A stretch of 64,000 bases of DNA, taken from positions 1 through 64,000 of the forward strand of contig CAZCUD010000008.1 of assembly GCA_964501785.1 (NCBI GenBank). The letters are read 5' to 3'. This DNA is from DATBSK01 sp964501785 (GTDB taxonomy: Bacteria > Actinomycetota > Acidimicrobiia > IMCC26256 > PALSA-555). The notes under the pieces are model-generated. The model was not told the origin of the DNA, did not search any database, and worked only from the letters and a program-made list of their open reading frames with translations. Of the stretch, positions 25,293 through 32,497 are shown piece by piece. Every line of letters begins with the position of its first letter. Positions within the stretch are counted from its first letter, which is position 1. The position numbers and the translations under genes were made by a program.

Positions 25293-28160
25293 TCAGGCGA
25301 CGACGAAGTTGACGAGACGACCGGGCACGACGATCACCTTCCGCACGGTGGCTCCCGCCAGCAGCGCGGCGATCCGCGGCTCGGCCCGAGCCGCGGCCTC
25401 GAGCTCGTCGTCGGACGCCTCGGTCGCGACCTCGATGTGGGCCCGCACCTTCCCGTTGACCTGGACCGGGATCTCGATCGTCTCGTCGATCAGGTACACC
25501 GCGTCGGCGACAGGGAACGGCTCGAACGCGAGCGACTGCTCGTGTCCGAGCCGTCGCCACAGCTCCTCCGCGACGTGCGGCGCCAGCGGCGCGACCATCA
25601 GCACCAGCGGCTCGGCGACCTCGCGCGGCGCTCCGTCGGCGGCCACCTGGGTGAGACGGTTGTTGAGCTCGATCAGGCGTGCCACCGCGGTGTTGAACTT
25701 GAGGTCGTCCATGTCGTCACGCACCGCGGCGATGGTGCGGTGCAGCAGTCGCCGGGTCTCGTCGTCCGCGGGCTCGGCCAGCACCCGGGCCTCGCCCGTG
25801 TCCTCGTCGACGAGGTTGCGCCACAGCCGTTGGAGGAACCGGTGCACGCCGATGATGTCGGTGGTGCTCCACGGGCGGCTGGCATCGAGCGGTCCCGTCG
25901 ACATCTCGTAGAGGCGCAGCGTGTCGGCGCCGTAGTCGCGGTAGATGTCATCGGGCGTCACGACGTTCTTCAGGCTCTTGCCCATCTTCCCGAACTCGCG
26001 GGTGACCGGACGTCCGTCGTGGAAGAACTGCCCGTCGCGCTCGTTGACCTCGCTCGCCTCGACCGCGAGGCCGCGCTCGTCACGGAACGCCGGCGCCTGG
26101 ATGTAGCCCTGGTTGTAGAGCCGTTGGAACGGCTCGGGCGTCGAGACCTTGCCGAGGTCGAACAGCACCTTGTGCCAGAAGCGCGCGTACAGCAGGTGCA
26201 GCACCGCATGCTCGACCCCGCCGACGTAGAGGTCGACGCCACCCGGGTCCATCCAGTAGCGCTCCACCGCCGGGTCGACGAACGCGTCCTCGTTGGTCGG
26301 GTCGAGGTAGCGCAGGTAGTACCAGCACGATCCGGCCCACTGCGGCATGGTGTTGGTCTCGCGGACGTAGCGCTTCGCACCGTCGCCGAGGTCGAGCTCG
26401 ACCTCGAGCCACTGCTCGGCCCGCGCCAGGGGCGGCTCGGGCTCGCTGTCCGCGTCGTCGGGGTCGTGAGCGAGCGGACGGAAGTCGTCGAGCTCGGGGA
26501 GCTCGACGGGCAGCGCGTCCTCGGGCACCGCGTGCGGGGCGCCCGACTGGTCGTAGACGATCGGGAAGGGCTCGCCCCAGTAGCGCTGTCGGCTGAACAA
26601 CCAGTCGCGCAGCTTGTAGGTGACGGTCGCCTCGCCCGCACCCTCGTCCTCGAGCCAGGCGATCATCCGCGCCTTCGCCTCGTCGACGTGCAGGCCGTCG
26701 AGGAAGCCGCTGTTGATCGCGGGACCGTCACCGACGTAGGCCTCGCCCTCGAAGCCTTCGGGCGGCTGCACCGTGCGGACGATCGGCAGGTCGAACTCCT
26801 CGGCGAACTGCCAGTCGCGCTCGTCCTGGCCGGGCACCGCCATGATGGCTCCGGTGCCGTAGCCCATGAGGACGTAGTCGGCGATGAAGATGGGCACGAT
26901 CCGGTCGTTGGCCGGGTTGCGCGCGAACGCGCCCGTGAACACGCCCGTCTTCTCGTGGCCCTCGGCCTGACGCTCGAGCTCGGTCTTCTGCGCGGCGAAC
27001 TCGCGATATCGACGCACCGCCTCGGGTGGGAGCACGTCGGTGCCGAAGATGCCGCGCCACGACGGCGGGATGTCGGTGCTGACGTCGCCGATGTTCGCGT
27101 CGGGCCAGTCGGTCGGGACGATCGCGTCGACCAGCGGGTGCTCGGGGGCGAGCACCATGTAGGTGGCACCGAACAGCGTGTCGGGCCGGGTGGTGAACAC
27201 GTCGATGTCGAGGCCGTCGTGCTCGTGGACGGCGAAGCGGATCACCGCACCCGTGCTGCGCCCGATCCAGTTGCGCTGCATCGTCTTGATCGGCTCCGAC
27301 CAGTCGAGCAGGTCGAGATCGGCCAGCAGCCGGTCGGCGTAGCGGGTGATCGCGAGCTTCCACTGCTTGAGCGGCTTCTTGAAGACGGGGAAGTTTCCGC
27401 GGTCGCTCCTCCCCTCGGCCGTGACCTCTTCGTTGGCGAGCACCGTCCCCAGGCCGGGGCACCAGTTGACCGGCGCCTCCTCGATGTACGCGAGGCGATG
27501 CGAGTCGACCACGGCGCGGCGCGTGCGCTCGTCGAGCTCGGCCCACGGGAGGTCGTCGGGGTTGGCGGGCGAGACCGGCGCGCGGGCCCCGGACTCGAGC
27601 TCGGCCACGAGGTCGGCGATGGGGCGCGCCCGGTCCGCCTCGTCGTCGTACCAGGCCCCGAAGATCTGGAGGAAGATCCACTGGGTCCAGCGGTAGTAGC
27701 CGGTGTCGGTCGTCGACACGCTGCGGCGGGGATCGTGCCCGAGGCCCAGCGCCCGCAGCTGGCGGCGCATGTTGGCGATGTTCGACTCGGTCGCCGCCCG
27801 CGGGTGCTGCCCCGTCTCGAGCGCGTACTGCTCGGCCGGCAGGCCGAACGCGTCGTAGCCGAGCGCGTGCAGCACGTTCGCGCCGTCCATCCGGTGGAAC
27901 CGCGCGTAGACGTCGGTGCCGATGTAGCCGAGCGGGTGACCGACGTGGAGGCCGGCGCCGCTCGGGTACGGGAACATGTCGAGCACGTAGAGCCGACGCC
28001 GGTCGGGGTCGAACCCCTCGGCGAGCGGACCCTCCGGGTTGGGCGTCCAGAACGTGTGGTGCTCGTCCCAGAAGTCCTGCCAACGAGCCTCGATCTGGTT
28101 CGCGAGCCGCGCGTCGTAGCGGAATGCCGGCGTCGTGTCGTCGCGCGCGCCCTCGCTCAT
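25293..28160 (-). CDS. leuS: Leucyl-tRNA synthetase
   Basis: A 955-aa class I synthetase. The HIGH-type motif is in 'PYPSGAGLHVGHPLGYIG' (about 54-71), the CP1 editing domain spans roughly 280-480, and the KMSKS loop reads 'GKMGKSLKNVV' (about residue 725), followed by the anticodon-binding and C-terminal domains ('QVNGKVRAHIEV'). Length is slightly above the bacterial norm (~860-970). A TACGCT box exactly 7 nt before ATG 28160 suggests a leaderless mRNA, so T-box control is unlikely. The long open frame on the opposite strand is an antisense shadow. Confidence 0.97.
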   Translation of the reverse strand: MSEGARDDTTPAFRYDARLANQIEARWQDFWDEHHTFWTPNPEGPLAEGFDPDRRRLYVLDMFPYPSGAGLHVGHPLGYIGTDVYARFHRMDGANVLHALGYDAFGLPAEQYALETGQHPRAATESNIANMRRQLRALGLGHDPRRSVSTTDTGYYRWTQWIFLQIFGAWYDDEADRARPIADLVAELESGARAPVSPANPDDLPWAELDERTRRAVVDSHRLAYIEEAPVNWCPGLGTVLANEEVTAEGRSDRGNFPVFKKPLKQWKLAITRYADRLLADLDLLDWSEPIKTMQRNWIGRSTGAVIRFAVHEHDGLDIDVFTTRPDTLFGATYMVLAPEHPLVDAIVPTDWPDANIGDVSTDIPPSWRGIFGTDVLPPEAVRRYREFAAQKTELERQAEGHEKTGVFTGAFARNPANDRIVPIFIADYVLMGYGTGAIMAVPGQDERDWQFAEEFDLPIVRTVQPPEGFEGEAYVGDGPAINSGFLDGLHVDEAKARMIAWLEDEGAGEATVTYKLRDWLFSRQRYWGEPFPIVYDQSGAPHAVPEDALPVELPELDDFRPLAHDPDDADSEPEPPLARAEQWLEVELDLGDGAKRYVRETNTMPQWAGSCWYYLRYLDPTNEDAFVDPAVERYWMDPGGVDLYVGGVEHAVLHLLYARFWHKVLFDLGKVSTPEPFQRLYNQGYIQAPAFRDERGLAVEASEVNERDGQFFHDGRPVTREFGKMGKSLKNVVTPDDIYRDYGADTLRLYEMSTGPLDASRPWSTTDIIGVHRFLQRLWRNLVDEDTGEARVLAEPADDETRRLLHRTIAAVRDDMDDLKFNTAVARLIELNNRLTQVAADGAPREVAEPLVLMVAPLAPHVAEELWRRLGHEQSLAFEPFPVADAVYLIDETIEIPVQVNGKVRAHIEVATEASDDELEAAARAEPRIAALLAGATVRKVIVVPGRLVNFVVA

Positions 28161-28167
28161 CCCGGCG

Positions 28168-28173
28168 AGCGTA
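28168..28173 (-). promoter_or_regulatory. -10 box of leuS (leaderless type)
   Basis: TACGCT on the minus strand is followed by 7 nt and ATG 28160, so transcription is expected to begin at the start codon. No clear -35. Confidence 0.4.
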
Positions 28174-28252
28174 GTGACGCGCCTCGCTGGCTCCCGACCC
28201 GGTTGTCACACCCCCGGGCCACGCTTGGAACGTGTGTTCGGTGTGTCACGAG

Positions 28253-28281
28253 TTCGAAGAGCGGATGCGGGCCGGTAGAGT
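28253..28281 (+). promoter_or_regulatory. Promoter of tRNA-Ala
   Basis: TTCGAA (28253-28258), 17-nt spacer, TAGAGT (28276-28281). The expected start point near 28288 lies about 7 nt before the mature tRNA 5' end. The same transcript would read on into the two endonuclease genes, as no terminator separates them. Confidence 0.6.
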
Positions 28282-28294
28282 TGCTGGTTCTGAC

Positions 28295-28367
28295 GGGGCC
28301 GTAGCTCAGTTGGTAGAGCGCTTCCATGGCATGGAAGAGGTAGCGCGTTCGATCCGCGTCGGCTCCA
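28295..28367 (+). tRNA. tRNA-Ala(GGC)
   Basis: Complete 73-nt cloverleaf: acceptor GGGGCCG (28295-28301) pairs with CGGCTCC (28360-28366, one G-U); D stem GCTC/GAGC; anticodon stem CTTCC/GGAAG around the loop ATGGCAT with anticodon GGC at 28328-28330; variable AGGTA; T stem GCGCG/CGCGT with loop TTCGATC; discriminator A28367. The next bases are CGT, so CCA is not encoded. No intron. One reading frame through the entire tRNA has no stop and continues into the first LAGLIDADG gene. Confidence 0.97.
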
Positions 28368-28387
28368 CGTCACCGCTCGAAGCCTTC

Positions 28388-28840
28388 ATGCTCGCAGGAT
28401 TCGTGGCGGGTGAAGGCTCGTTCGGCATCACTCGGCTGTCGCCCTTCAATGACGGCACGCCGCGCCTTCGGTTCGTGTTCGAGGTCACCGTCGCGACGCG
28501 TGACCGACATCTCCTCGAGGCCCTGCAGCTCATGCTCGGCTTCGGATGCATCGTCGACAGCCCTCGTCGTAAGCCCGAATGGGAGCCGACGAGCCAGTTC
28601 CGGATCGCTTCTCGACGCGCCCACTTCGCCGCGACGATCCCGTGGGCAGACAAGTACCTGCTGCCAGGTGCGAAGCGCGGACAGTACGACGCCTGGCGCG
28701 ATGCACTTCTCTCGTACGACCGACTGCGACCTTCTCGTTTCGGCAAGGGTCGTTCGCCGTGCAGCGTCGACGGGTGCGACAAGCCGGTGCGTGGCCGCGG
28801 CTTGTGCAGAAGTCACTACTACCGTGCGACCGGGTATTGA
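28388..28840 (+). CDS. LAGLIDADG homing endonuclease with C-terminal zinc motif (1)
   Basis: A single-motif LAGLIDADG protein, 150 aa from ATG 28388. The motif helix is 'LAGFVAGEGSF' (2-12) with the acidic catalytic residue Glu9; the alpha-beta core runs to about residue 112. A C-terminal CxxxxC-x9-CxxH element follows (Cys125, Cys130, Cys140, His143), a likely zinc-bound nucleic-acid-binding finger. The ATG leaves almost no residues before the motif helix. The frame is open back through tRNA-Ala and offers TTG 28310 and ATG 28331 inside the tRNA, so the true start may be there. Single-motif enzymes normally cut as dimers. The target is presumably the tRNA-Ala locus of alleles lacking the insert (inference). 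Confidence 0.85.
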   Translation: MLAGFVAGEGSFGITRLSPFNDGTPRLRFVFEVTVATRDRHLLEALQLMLGFGCIVDSPRRKPEWEPTSQFRIASRRAHFAATIPWADKYLLPGAKRGQYDAWRDALLSYDRLRPSRFGKGRSPCSVDGCDKPVRGRGLCRSHYYRATGY

Positions 28841-29276
28841 TGATCTCGCCGCGTACGCGGCGGGCTTCGTCGCCGCGGAAGGCAGCTTCACTCAGTGGAG
28901 CTCACCGACCAAGCGTCGGTTCACGTTCTCGATCGGGCTCGGTGCCGTGGACGCGTCGACGTGCGAGCTGCTCCGCGACTTCTTCGGCGTCGGGAACATC
29001 ACGTTCTCGCCTCGGCGCAAGGCGCACTACGACGACGAAGTCACGTACGCGGTCCAGTCGATGCGCGACCACCTGGCCGTGACGATCCCGTTCATGGACG
29101 CGCACCTGCCCGAGTCGCACAAGCGGCGGCAGTACCTCGTCTGGAAGGCCGAGCTGCTCGACTACTGGGAGCACTCGGCGAAGCGGCGGCGTCCCTGCAC
29201 CGTCGACGGATGCGAGCAGCCTCGCCGAGCACACGGGCTGTGCCGGCACCACCTGTGGTCGGTGCGTGGTCAGTGA
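28824..29276 (+). CDS. LAGLIDADG homing endonuclease with C-terminal zinc motif (2)
   Basis: A second single-motif LAGLIDADG protein, 150 aa from GTG 28824, overlapping the first gene by 17 nt in another frame. Motif helix 'AAGFVAAEGSF' (12-22) with Glu19. It is clearly homologous to the first copy (shared 'SPRRK', 'TIP', 'RGQY/RRQY' and tail) but diverged to roughly one third identity by eye. Its zinc element has the same spacing and residue numbers: Cys125, Cys130, Cys140, His143. Overlap and matched architecture suggest coupled synthesis and perhaps a heterodimer. An old tandem duplication is the simplest origin. Confidence 0.83.
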   Translation: MRPGIDDLAAYAAGFVAAEGSFTQWSSPTKRRFTFSIGLGAVDASTCELLRDFFGVGNITFSPRRKAHYDDEVTYAVQSMRDHLAVTIPFMDAHLPESHKRRQYLVWKAELLDYWEHSAKRRRPCTVDGCEQPRRAHGLCRHHLWSVRGQ

Positions 29277-29283
29277 GTCGCGC

Positions 29284-29314
29284 TTGACCTCAAGTGAGGT
29301 TTAGGTCTTACCGT
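29284..29314 (+). promoter_or_regulatory. MerR-type promoter/operator
   Basis: TTGACC (29284-29289) begins a palindrome CCTCA-AG-TGAGG (29288-29299) lying in the spacer, and a -10-like TACCGT (29309-29314) follows 19 nt after the -35. A lengthened 19-nt spacer filled by a CCTCA/TGAGG palindrome is characteristic of MerR/SoxR-family activated promoters. GGAG at 29341-29344 gives the downstream gene a ribosome-binding site. No merR gene is adjacent. Confidence 0.5.
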
Positions 29315-29350
29315 CCGTCCAGACGGTTCGACGAGCGATCGGAGCGTGCC

Positions 29351-29710
29351 ATGGGCACCACACCGAGTCCGAGCGAGCGAGTGGCGGCGGAGGTCGGCAG
29401 CTGGCCAGGCGTCGTCATCGACACCGGCGAGATCGGGGAGACGGCGTTCAAGGTCGGCCGGCGCGAGATCGGTCACCTCCACGGCGACGACGTCGCGCAC
29501 TTCGGCTTTCCCCGACCGCTGTGGCACGAGCTCTACGACGCGCGACGCATCGAGCACCACCCGGTGTTCCCCGGCAGGACCGGCCCGGCCGCGCGCCGGA
29601 TCAGCACCGACGCGGACGTCGACGACGTCATCGAGCTCTTCCGGCTCTGCTACGACCTCGAGGTCGCGCGTCGCGGGCTGCCCGGTGACGACGAGGCGCT
29701 GGCGAGCTGA
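29351..29710 (+). CDS. DUF5519 (luciferase-domain) family protein
   Basis: A 119-aa cytosolic protein. The stretch 'GRREIGHLHGDDVAHFGFP' and 'RIEHHPVFPGRTGP' matches the small DUF5519 family, sometimes labelled luciferase domain, whose activity is unknown. The conserved His-rich residues (HLH, HHP) could form an active or ligand site. Start ATG 29351 has a GGAG ribosome-binding site at suitable distance, and a MerR-type promoter precedes it, hinting at induction by a small molecule or redox signal. It ends 3 nt before the convergent 436-aa gene. Confidence 0.7.
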   Translation: MGTTPSPSERVAAEVGSWPGVVIDTGEIGETAFKVGRREIGHLHGDDVAHFGFPRPLWHELYDARRIEHHPVFPGRTGPAARRISTDADVDDVIELFRLCYDLEVARRGLPGDDEALAS

Positions 29711-29713
29711 GCG

Positions 29714-31024
29714 TCAAGAACTCGCGACGAGCTCGTCGACGATCTCGCGGATCCGGTCGTGGGCGAGCAGGCGCGATCGGAAGAACTCGTTGACGACCTC
29801 CGAGCTCTTGGTGCGCACGTCGGCGAGCGCGGCCTCCCAGTCGCCCGACTCGCTCCCCTCGCGCAGCGCCGCCTCCTCGACGTCACGGAGCTCGGCGAGC
29901 AGCATCGCCTCGTCGGCACCGTCGGTCGCTTCGGCGATCGACTCTCGGATCACCGCGATCTGCTGCCGGACCATCTCGCGGTCGATGCCCGACTCCGGAT
30001 CGCGCGCGTGGTCGGCGGCCTCGAGGAGGCCCGGCACCTGGTAGAGGCGCGCCGGGGGCTCGTCGAACAGCTCGCGCACGTATGCTGCGGCCTCGAGCTC
30101 GTCGGCGACCCGACACAGGTTGTAGAGCCGCTTGGCGACCTTGCCGTAACTCGGCTCGACGGTCGCGTAGTGGCGCACCTGCTCGCGCATCGCCTCTCGG
30201 TACGCCTCGCGTGCGCCGGGCGCGACGAGCGCCTGGAGTCGCTCGACGAGCGCGAGCGCTCCGGCCTCGAGGTACACCTCCTGCACGAGCGGGTCGACCG
30301 CGCCGTCGAGCGACCGGATCGCGCCGTCGGGACCCTCCCACGTCACGTCGAGCACGTTGCTCGCGAGGGCGATGCGACCCCGATCCCGGTCGGCGACGAT
30401 CCAGTACAGGTACAGCCAACCGGTGCCCGGATCGGTCTCGTCCCAGGCGAACGTGCGCGGCGTGCCGTCGGCGGCTTCGACGGTGATCTCGCCGGCCGCG
30501 ACGTCGGCCGTCGTCCACTCGATCGAGTGCCCGGCATCCAGCGCGACGCCGCGCTGCACCACCGGTTCGGGGTAGGAGCCGAGGTCGACCTCGATGAGCA
30601 CGATGTCGGGCTCGCTCGCGGCCCGCAGCGCGGTGGCGCGCAGCGCGGCTCGGAAGACCTGCTTCGCCGCCTCCTCGGAGTCGGCACGCACGTGCACGCG
30701 CTCGAAGAAGTCGGCGTCGCCGGGGAACAGCTGGATGCGGCCCTGGGCGGCGCTCCCGGCGATCGCGATCGCGGACTCGATCCCGGGGGTCGGCTCGATC
30801 CGGACCTTCGGCACCAGCGAGCGGAAGTGCCCGAGGTCGTCGGGGTCGAAGTCGAGGAGCGACACCCGATCGCCGAAGATCCCGACCTCGCCGTCGACCG
30901 CGATCCGTTCGTCGTCGTCGCTCGCCGCGACGGCCACCATCCAGCGACGGGCCTCCTCCGCGTCGGCCTCCAGGCCCATGCGGCGGGCGGTCTCGATCGC
31001 TTCGTCCGGGCTCAGGTCGCTCAT
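29714..31024 (-). CDS. Hypothetical protein with nucleotidyltransferase-like motif
   Basis: A 436-aa cytosolic protein that I cannot place. 'GSAAQGRIQLFPGDADFFERV' (about residues 90-110) resembles the GS...DxD core of polymerase-beta-type nucleotidyltransferases, with Asp pair in 'GDADF'. A region of beta strands follows ('GWLYLYWIVADRDRGRI'), and the C-terminal 160 residues are helical and charged ('YATVEPSYGKVAKRLYNLCR'). Start ATG 31024, with a TAAGTT box 9 nt upstream. It is divergent from hisH and convergent with the DUF5519 gene. Possible roles include nucleotidyl transfer to RNA or protein; the evidence is only the motif. Confidence 0.55.
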   Translation of the reverse strand: MSDLSPDEAIETARRMGLEADAEEARRWMVAVAASDDDERIAVDGEVGIFGDRVSLLDFDPDDLGHFRSLVPKVRIEPTPGIESAIAIAGSAAQGRIQLFPGDADFFERVHVRADSEEAAKQVFRAALRATALRAASEPDIVLIEVDLGSYPEPVVQRGVALDAGHSIEWTTADVAAGEITVEAADGTPRTFAWDETDPGTGWLYLYWIVADRDRGRIALASNVLDVTWEGPDGAIRSLDGAVDPLVQEVYLEAGALALVERLQALVAPGAREAYREAMREQVRHYATVEPSYGKVAKRLYNLCRVADELEAAAYVRELFDEPPARLYQVPGLLEAADHARDPESGIDREMVRQQIAVIRESIAEATDGADEAMLLAELRDVEEAALREGSESGDWEAALADVRTKSSEVVNEFFRSRLLAHDRIREIVDELVASS

Positions 31025-31067
31025 CGGGCCGTGAACTTACGGCACGAGTGGTCGCGGCGCCGCTCCT

Positions 31068-31073
31068 TAGACT
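31068..31073 (+). promoter_or_regulatory. -10 box of hisH (leaderless type)
   Basis: TAGACT followed by 6 nt and GTG 31080 predicts a leaderless hisH-hisF mRNA. No good -35 match is visible. Confidence 0.4.
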
Positions 31074-31079
31074 CGAAGG

Positions 31080-31685
31080 GTGATCGGCGTCATCGACTAC
31101 CGCGCGGGCAACGCGCCGAGCGTCGGCTACGCGCTCACGCGCCTGGGCGTCGAGCACCGCCTCGTGTCGAAGGCCGACGAGCTCGAGCGCTGCGACCGCC
31201 TGGTCCTGCCGGGTGTCGGAGCGGCCCGCGCGACGCTCGACTCCCTGGCCGAGTCGGGCCTCGTCGAGCCGTTGACGCAACGGGTGCGAGAGGTCGGGGT
31301 CCCGTTCCTCGGCATCTGCATCGGGCTCCAGGTCCTGTTCGAGCGCTCCGAGGAGGGTGACGCCGAGTGCCTCGGATGGGTGCCGGGCACGGTGCGCCGC
31401 TTCGGCGACGAGCTGCGCGTCCCCCAGATCGGGTGGAACGAGGTGCGACTGGCGCGTGACCACCCGGTGACCAGTCGGTTCCCTGACGGAGGGCACTGCT
31501 ACTTCGTCAACTCCTACTACGCGACTCCCAGCGATCCCGGCGCGGTGCTGGGGACCACCGAGTACGGCGTGGAGTTCTGCTCGGTCGTGGCGCAGGACAA
31601 CGTCGTCGCCACGCAGTTCCACGCCGAGAAGAGCGGAGAGCTGGGGCTCGCGATCCTCGGCGCGTTCTCCGAGTGGACACCCTGA
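31080..31685 (+). CDS. hisH: HisH-like glutamine amidotransferase
   Basis: A 201-aa class I glutaminase that should feed ammonia to the HisF-like partner. The nucleophile Cys lies in 'GICIGLQVLF' (about residue 80), and the His/Glu pair in 'ATQFHAEKSGELG' (about 180). Several positions differ from ordinary HisH: 'IDYRAGNAPSV' for DYGAGN-type, 'GICIGLQ' for GICLGMQ, and 'FHAEKS' for FHPEKS. These changes, with those in hisF, suggest a paralogous pair rather than the main histidine enzyme. GTG 31080 is preceded by a -10 box at leaderless distance; its stop overlaps hisF by 1 nt. Confidence 0.82.
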   Translation: MIGVIDYRAGNAPSVGYALTRLGVEHRLVSKADELERCDRLVLPGVGAARATLDSLAESGLVEPLTQRVREVGVPFLGICIGLQVLFERSEEGDAECLGWVPGTVRRFGDELRVPQIGWNEVRLARDHPVTSRFPDGGHCYFVNSYYATPSDPGAVLGTTEYGVEFCSVVAQDNVVATQFHAEKSGELGLAILGAFSEWTP

Positions 31686-32485
31686 TGCTGACCAAGCGGC
31701 TGATCGCGTGCTTCGACGTCGTCGAAGGGCGGGTCACGAAGGCACAGCAGTTCCAGGACAACATCGACGTCGCTCCCGCGGCCGACCTCGCGCGGCTGCT
31801 GTACGACGATCAGATCGACGAGATCGTCTTCTACGACATCATGGCCAGCGCGCAACGACGCATGATCGACCTGCCCGTGGTGCGCGACGTCGCTCGCGAG
31901 GTGTTCGTGCCCTTCACCGTCGGCGGCGGGATCCGATCGGTCGACGACATGTTCGAGGTGCTGAAGGCCGGTGCCGAGAAGATCAGCGTCGACTCGATGG
32001 CGGTGCGCAACCCCGACATCATCCGCGACGGTGCGGAAGCGTTCGGCCGGCAGTGCATCGTGCTCAGCACCCAGGTGAAGCGCGTGGGCGTGCGCGACGG
32101 CATCCCGAGCGGCTACGAGGTCTTCATCGACGGCGCGCGCACGCCCACCGGGCTCGACGCCCTCGACTGGGTGCGGCGGGGTGAAGATCTCGGTGCGGGC
32201 GAGATCGTCGTCAACAGCATCGATCGCGACGGGACCGCGACGGGCTACGACCTGGAGATCACGCGCGCGGTCGCCGACGCGGTCAACGTGCCGATCATCG
32301 CGTCCGGCGGGGCGGGCACCGTCGACCACATCGCCGACGGCCTCACCACCGGCGGCGCGCAGGCAGCGATCATCAGCTCGATCCTCTACTCGCCCCGCTT
32401 CGACCGCAACGTCGGGGTGCACGAGCTCAAGGCCGGGCTCGCCGAGCGCGGCGTGGCGATGCGGCCGTACCTCGGCGGCGCCTGA
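31685..32485 (+). CDS. HisF-like cyclase subunit (divergent)
   Basis: A 266-aa TIM barrel of the HisA/HisF family. Catalytic Asp residues equivalent to D11 ('ACFDVVEGRVTK') and D130 ('NSIDRDGTATGYD') are kept, as are phosphate loops 'VGGGIRSVDD' and 'IIASGGAGTVDH'. Differences from canonical HisF: 'FQDNIDVAPAADLA' replaces the usual loop after the first strand, and the 'AIDAK' segment holding the HisH-interface Asp98 reads 'STQVK'. It could be imidazole glycerol phosphate synthase or an amidation partner in another pathway. ATG 31685 is used; GTG 31673 is an in-frame alternative. Confidence 0.75.
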   Translation: MLTKRLIACFDVVEGRVTKAQQFQDNIDVAPAADLARLLYDDQIDEIVFYDIMASAQRRMIDLPVVRDVAREVFVPFTVGGGIRSVDDMFEVLKAGAEKISVDSMAVRNPDIIRDGAEAFGRQCIVLSTQVKRVGVRDGIPSGYEVFIDGARTPTGLDALDWVRRGEDLGAGEIVVNSIDRDGTATGYDLEITRAVADAVNVPIIASGGAGTVDHIADGLTTGGAQAAIISSILYSPRFDRNVGVHELKAGLAERGVAMRPYLGGA

Positions 32486-32497
32486 CGGCTTCGCCGA

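Noticed and set aside
25272..28304. Very long plus-strand open frame opposite leuS (about 1000 codons)
   Set aside because: High-GC antisense shadow: His/Arg/Asp/Val-rich with no domain, fully overlapping a clear leuS. The same holds for 57970-60975 (opposite valS), 36968-40087, 22527-25148 and 2121-3935.
28295..28367. Group I intron or split tRNA hosting the endonuclease
   Set aside because: The tRNA is continuous, with all stems intact and a normal 7-nt anticodon loop.
28232..28387. A long start (GTG 28232) for the first LAGLIDADG gene, giving a 202-aa protein
   Set aside because: It lies upstream of the tRNA promoter and would read the complete tRNA as protein; peptides like 'VAQLVER' are a familiar translation artefact of tRNA genes. 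Starts within the tRNA remain possible.
29277..29350. Direct repeat of the tRNA 3' end (attachment site) beyond the endonuclease pair
   Set aside because: Only weak similarity (GGTTCGA...) near 29325; no duplicated 3' segment is visible.
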